Of a stretch of 64,000 nt of DNA, positions 62,841 through 64,000 are shown in pieces. Position numbers and translations under genes: made by a program. The notes below the pieces were generated by a model. That model made no database searches. It had not been told where the DNA came from and worked only from the letters and a program-made list of their open reading frames with translations. Numbering within the stretch: the first letter of the stretch is position 1; every line of letters starts with the position of its first letter. The stretch comes from Leptothermofonsia sichuanensis E412. Its GTDB lineage: Bacteria > Cyanobacteriota > Cyanobacteriia > Leptolyngbyales > Leptolyngbyaceae. The DNA lies in NCBI RefSeq assembly GCF_019891175.1, contig NZ_CP072600.1, positions 5,704,001-5,768,000 on the forward strand, written 5' to 3'.

Positions 62841-63235
62841 CGTCCTTCTTCCGCCTGATTCGTTGCCAGAAATTGCTTTAAGCGCAGCAAACTTAAAGTC
62901 TGACTCAAGTTCAGGGGCAATAAGGAAACCCCTTCCAACCTGGACTGAACCCAACCTTCACCCCACGACCATTCGTGATAGCCATCGATTCCCCCACTTA
63001 ACAGCAGGCGCAGGCAATTTTCCTCCAGCCGCTCGACATAATGCTGAATGGAAACAGGACCCACCCAACTGGTATAAGTCAATCCCGTTTTCAACAGCTC
63101 TGGCAAACCAGAATCGATCCGGGCGGGAGCTAACCACCGCTGAAGTTTAGTGGGCTGAGTCAGGCTTTCCCGCAAAGCCGCTTCAGACGCAGGGATTTCA
63201 ATTCGGAGGCTACTCTGCTGAAAAGTACCGAGCAT
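62837..63235 (-). CDS. Conserved hypothetical protein (possible SRPBCC-like fold)
   Basis: 132 residues from ATG 63235, chosen because M-L-G-T-F-Q-Q-S-S-L-R-I-E-I-P-A-S begins a natural first strand; the frame is open to 63295. L-R-E-S-L-T-Q-P-T-K-L-Q-R-W-L-A-P near 20-40 and alternating strand-like segments ending in G-W-V-Q-S-R-L-E-G recall START/SRPBCC proteins. I recognise it as conserved in cyanobacteria but cannot assign a function. Its stop overlaps the WD40 stop by 3 bases in convergent orientation. Divergent from hslO. Confidence 0.65.
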   Translation of the reverse strand: MLGTFQQSSLRIEIPASEAALRESLTQPTKLQRWLAPARIDSGLPELLKTGLTYTSWVGPVSIQHYVERLEENCLRLLLSGGIDGYHEWSWGEGWVQSRLEGVSLLPLNLSQTLSLLRLKQFLATNQAEEGR

Positions 63236-63359
63236 ACAGAATATTGCGAAATGACGTTCTCTCAGTATGGCAGAGCCGATCCGAATGCTCAACACTCAAC
63301 GCTCAGTTCCTTCCTCCCTCTACAATAGAGGTAGACTGTAAAGAAACGTAAGGCTTTTC

Positions 63360-64000
63360 ATGACTGACCAACTTGTTCGAGCAACGGCAGCCAGGGGTGG
63401 AATCCGGGCTGTAGGGGCGATTACAACTCAGTTGACTGAGGAAGCCAAGCAGCGTCACAGGCTTTCTTATGTCGCTACAGCCGCGCTGAGTCGAACAATG
63501 ACGGCGGGGCTACTGCTTGCTTCTGGAATGAAGCGCAGAGGCTCAAAGGTCACTATTCGGATTCAGGGTGATGGTCCCCTGGGTCGGGTGGTTGCGGATG
63601 CGGGACTGGATGGCACTGTACGTGGCTTTGTGGACTACCCGGAAGCAGAACTGCCCCCAACCGAGAGCGGAAAATTTGATGTGGGTACAGCCGTTGGGCG
63701 GTTGGGCTACGTTTACGTCCTGCGGGATGAAGGGCTGGATTATCCCTACACCAGTACCGTAGAACTGGTTTCTGGTGAGGTTGGGGAAGATGTGGCGAAC
63801 TACCTGGCGTACTCAGAACAGACGCCTTCAGCCCTGGTGCTGGGAGAGTCCTTTGATACCCAGGGAGTGCGAGCATCGGGAGGGCTGCTGATTCAGGTAT
63901 TGCCTAAAGCCGCCAATGATGAGGCACTGGTGGCAGAACTGGAGTCCAGGGTGACATCCCTGGCAGGCTTCACGCCACTGCTAAAAGAAGGGAAGACGCT
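63360..64000 (+). CDS. hslO: Redox-regulated chaperone Hsp33 (partial, runs off the window)
   Basis: First 213 codons from ATG 63360. M-T-D-Q-L-V-R-A-T-A-A-R-G-G-I-R opens the protein, followed by G-L-L-L-A-S-G-M-K (near 50), V-T-I-R-I-Q-G-D-G-P-L-G and S-G-E-V-G-E-D-V-A-N-Y-L-A-Y-S-E-Q-T-P-S, all diagnostic. Hsp33 binds unfolding proteins under oxidative stress; its zinc-binding Cys (C-x-C and C-x2-C) are near the C-terminus and outside the window. About 70-80 codons should follow. Confidence 0.96.
   Translation, partial: MTDQLVRATAARGGIRAVGAITTQLTEEAKQRHRLSYVATAALSRTMTAGLLLASGMKRRGSKVTIRIQGDGPLGRVVADAGLDGTVRGFVDYPEAELPPTESGKFDVGTAVGRLGYVYVLRDEGLDYPYTSTVELVSGEVGEDVANYLAYSEQTPSALVLGESFDTQGVRASGGLLIQVLPKAANDEALVAELESRVTSLAGFTPLLKEGKT

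Noticed and set aside
1-64000. tRNA, rRNA, tmRNA or other structured RNA genes
   Set aside because: I looked for acceptor/T-loop patterns and rRNA signatures and found none that I could support by eye.

Overview
The window is chromosomal DNA of a cyanobacterium, most likely a filamentous Leptolyngbya- or Oscillatoria-type strain. Three things point there. The RNA polymerase beta-prime subunit is split into rpoC1 and rpoC2, downstream of rpoB. The octamer GCGATCGC (HIP1-like) is scattered through most genes. Many families typical of cyanobacteria are present (Uma2 nucleases, Rpn/DUF4351 proteins, TIR-WD40 proteins, many insertion sequences). I could not place the genus.

Layout. 1-8 kb: small accessory genes (DUF1643, two Uma2 proteins with repeat-coded coiled coils, an in-frame MntA-HepT fusion whose 3' end is cut off by a MITE plus an IS630 copy) and a UDP-glucuronate 4-epimerase. 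8-31 kb: a long, mostly co-directional surface-polysaccharide cluster. A Wzm/Wzt ABC exporter leads it, followed by glycosyltransferases (families 2, 4 and others), methyltransferases, a pyruvyltransferase-like protein, a WbsX-like protein and an acetyltransferase with a frameshift. The cluster is interrupted by a glycosyltransferase remnant beside an HNH module and by a tandem Rpn duplication hit by a second IS630 copy. Several genes (about 10.3-12.4 kb and 24.3-28 kb) look clearly more AT-rich than their neighbours, which suggests patchwork acquisition. 31.5-44 kb: the core block rpoB-rpoC1-rpoC2, tatD, rpsT (minus strand) and hisD (plus strand).

44.5-49.5 kb: a tight four-gene operon encoding a DUF6884/YaaA-like protein, a NurA-domain nuclease, a HerA ATPase and a tRNA-guanine-transglycosylase-like (DpdA-like) protein. 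This is the best candidate in the window for a new DNA modification or defence system. 49.6-53.7 kb: an ECF42-type sigma factor divergent from a run of YCII/DGPF, VOC, SnoaL, DUF899 and DUF1579 genes. Three near-identical promoter-like repeats face those genes, and two of the genes carry apparent internal deletions.

53.7-60.3 kb: an insertion-sequence graveyard (IS982, IS1, IS5 and IS630 types) that also holds three integron-type gene cassettes (SMI1/KNR4, an unknown protein, a DUF3349-like protein). Each cassette gene is followed by an attC-like site, and no integrase is visible. 60.3-62.8 kb: a decayed TIR-transmembrane-WD40 gene whose 13-repeat WD40 part is still open. The window closes with a small conserved protein and the start of hslO (Hsp33).

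Small non-autonomous elements recur. One 103-bp MITE has two identical copies, and its ends resemble those of the resident IS630. A second family of about 90 bp has two copies. A third family, with ends TATAGCAATCCTA, has two copies beside rpoC2 and hisD. I found no tRNA, rRNA or CRISPR array.
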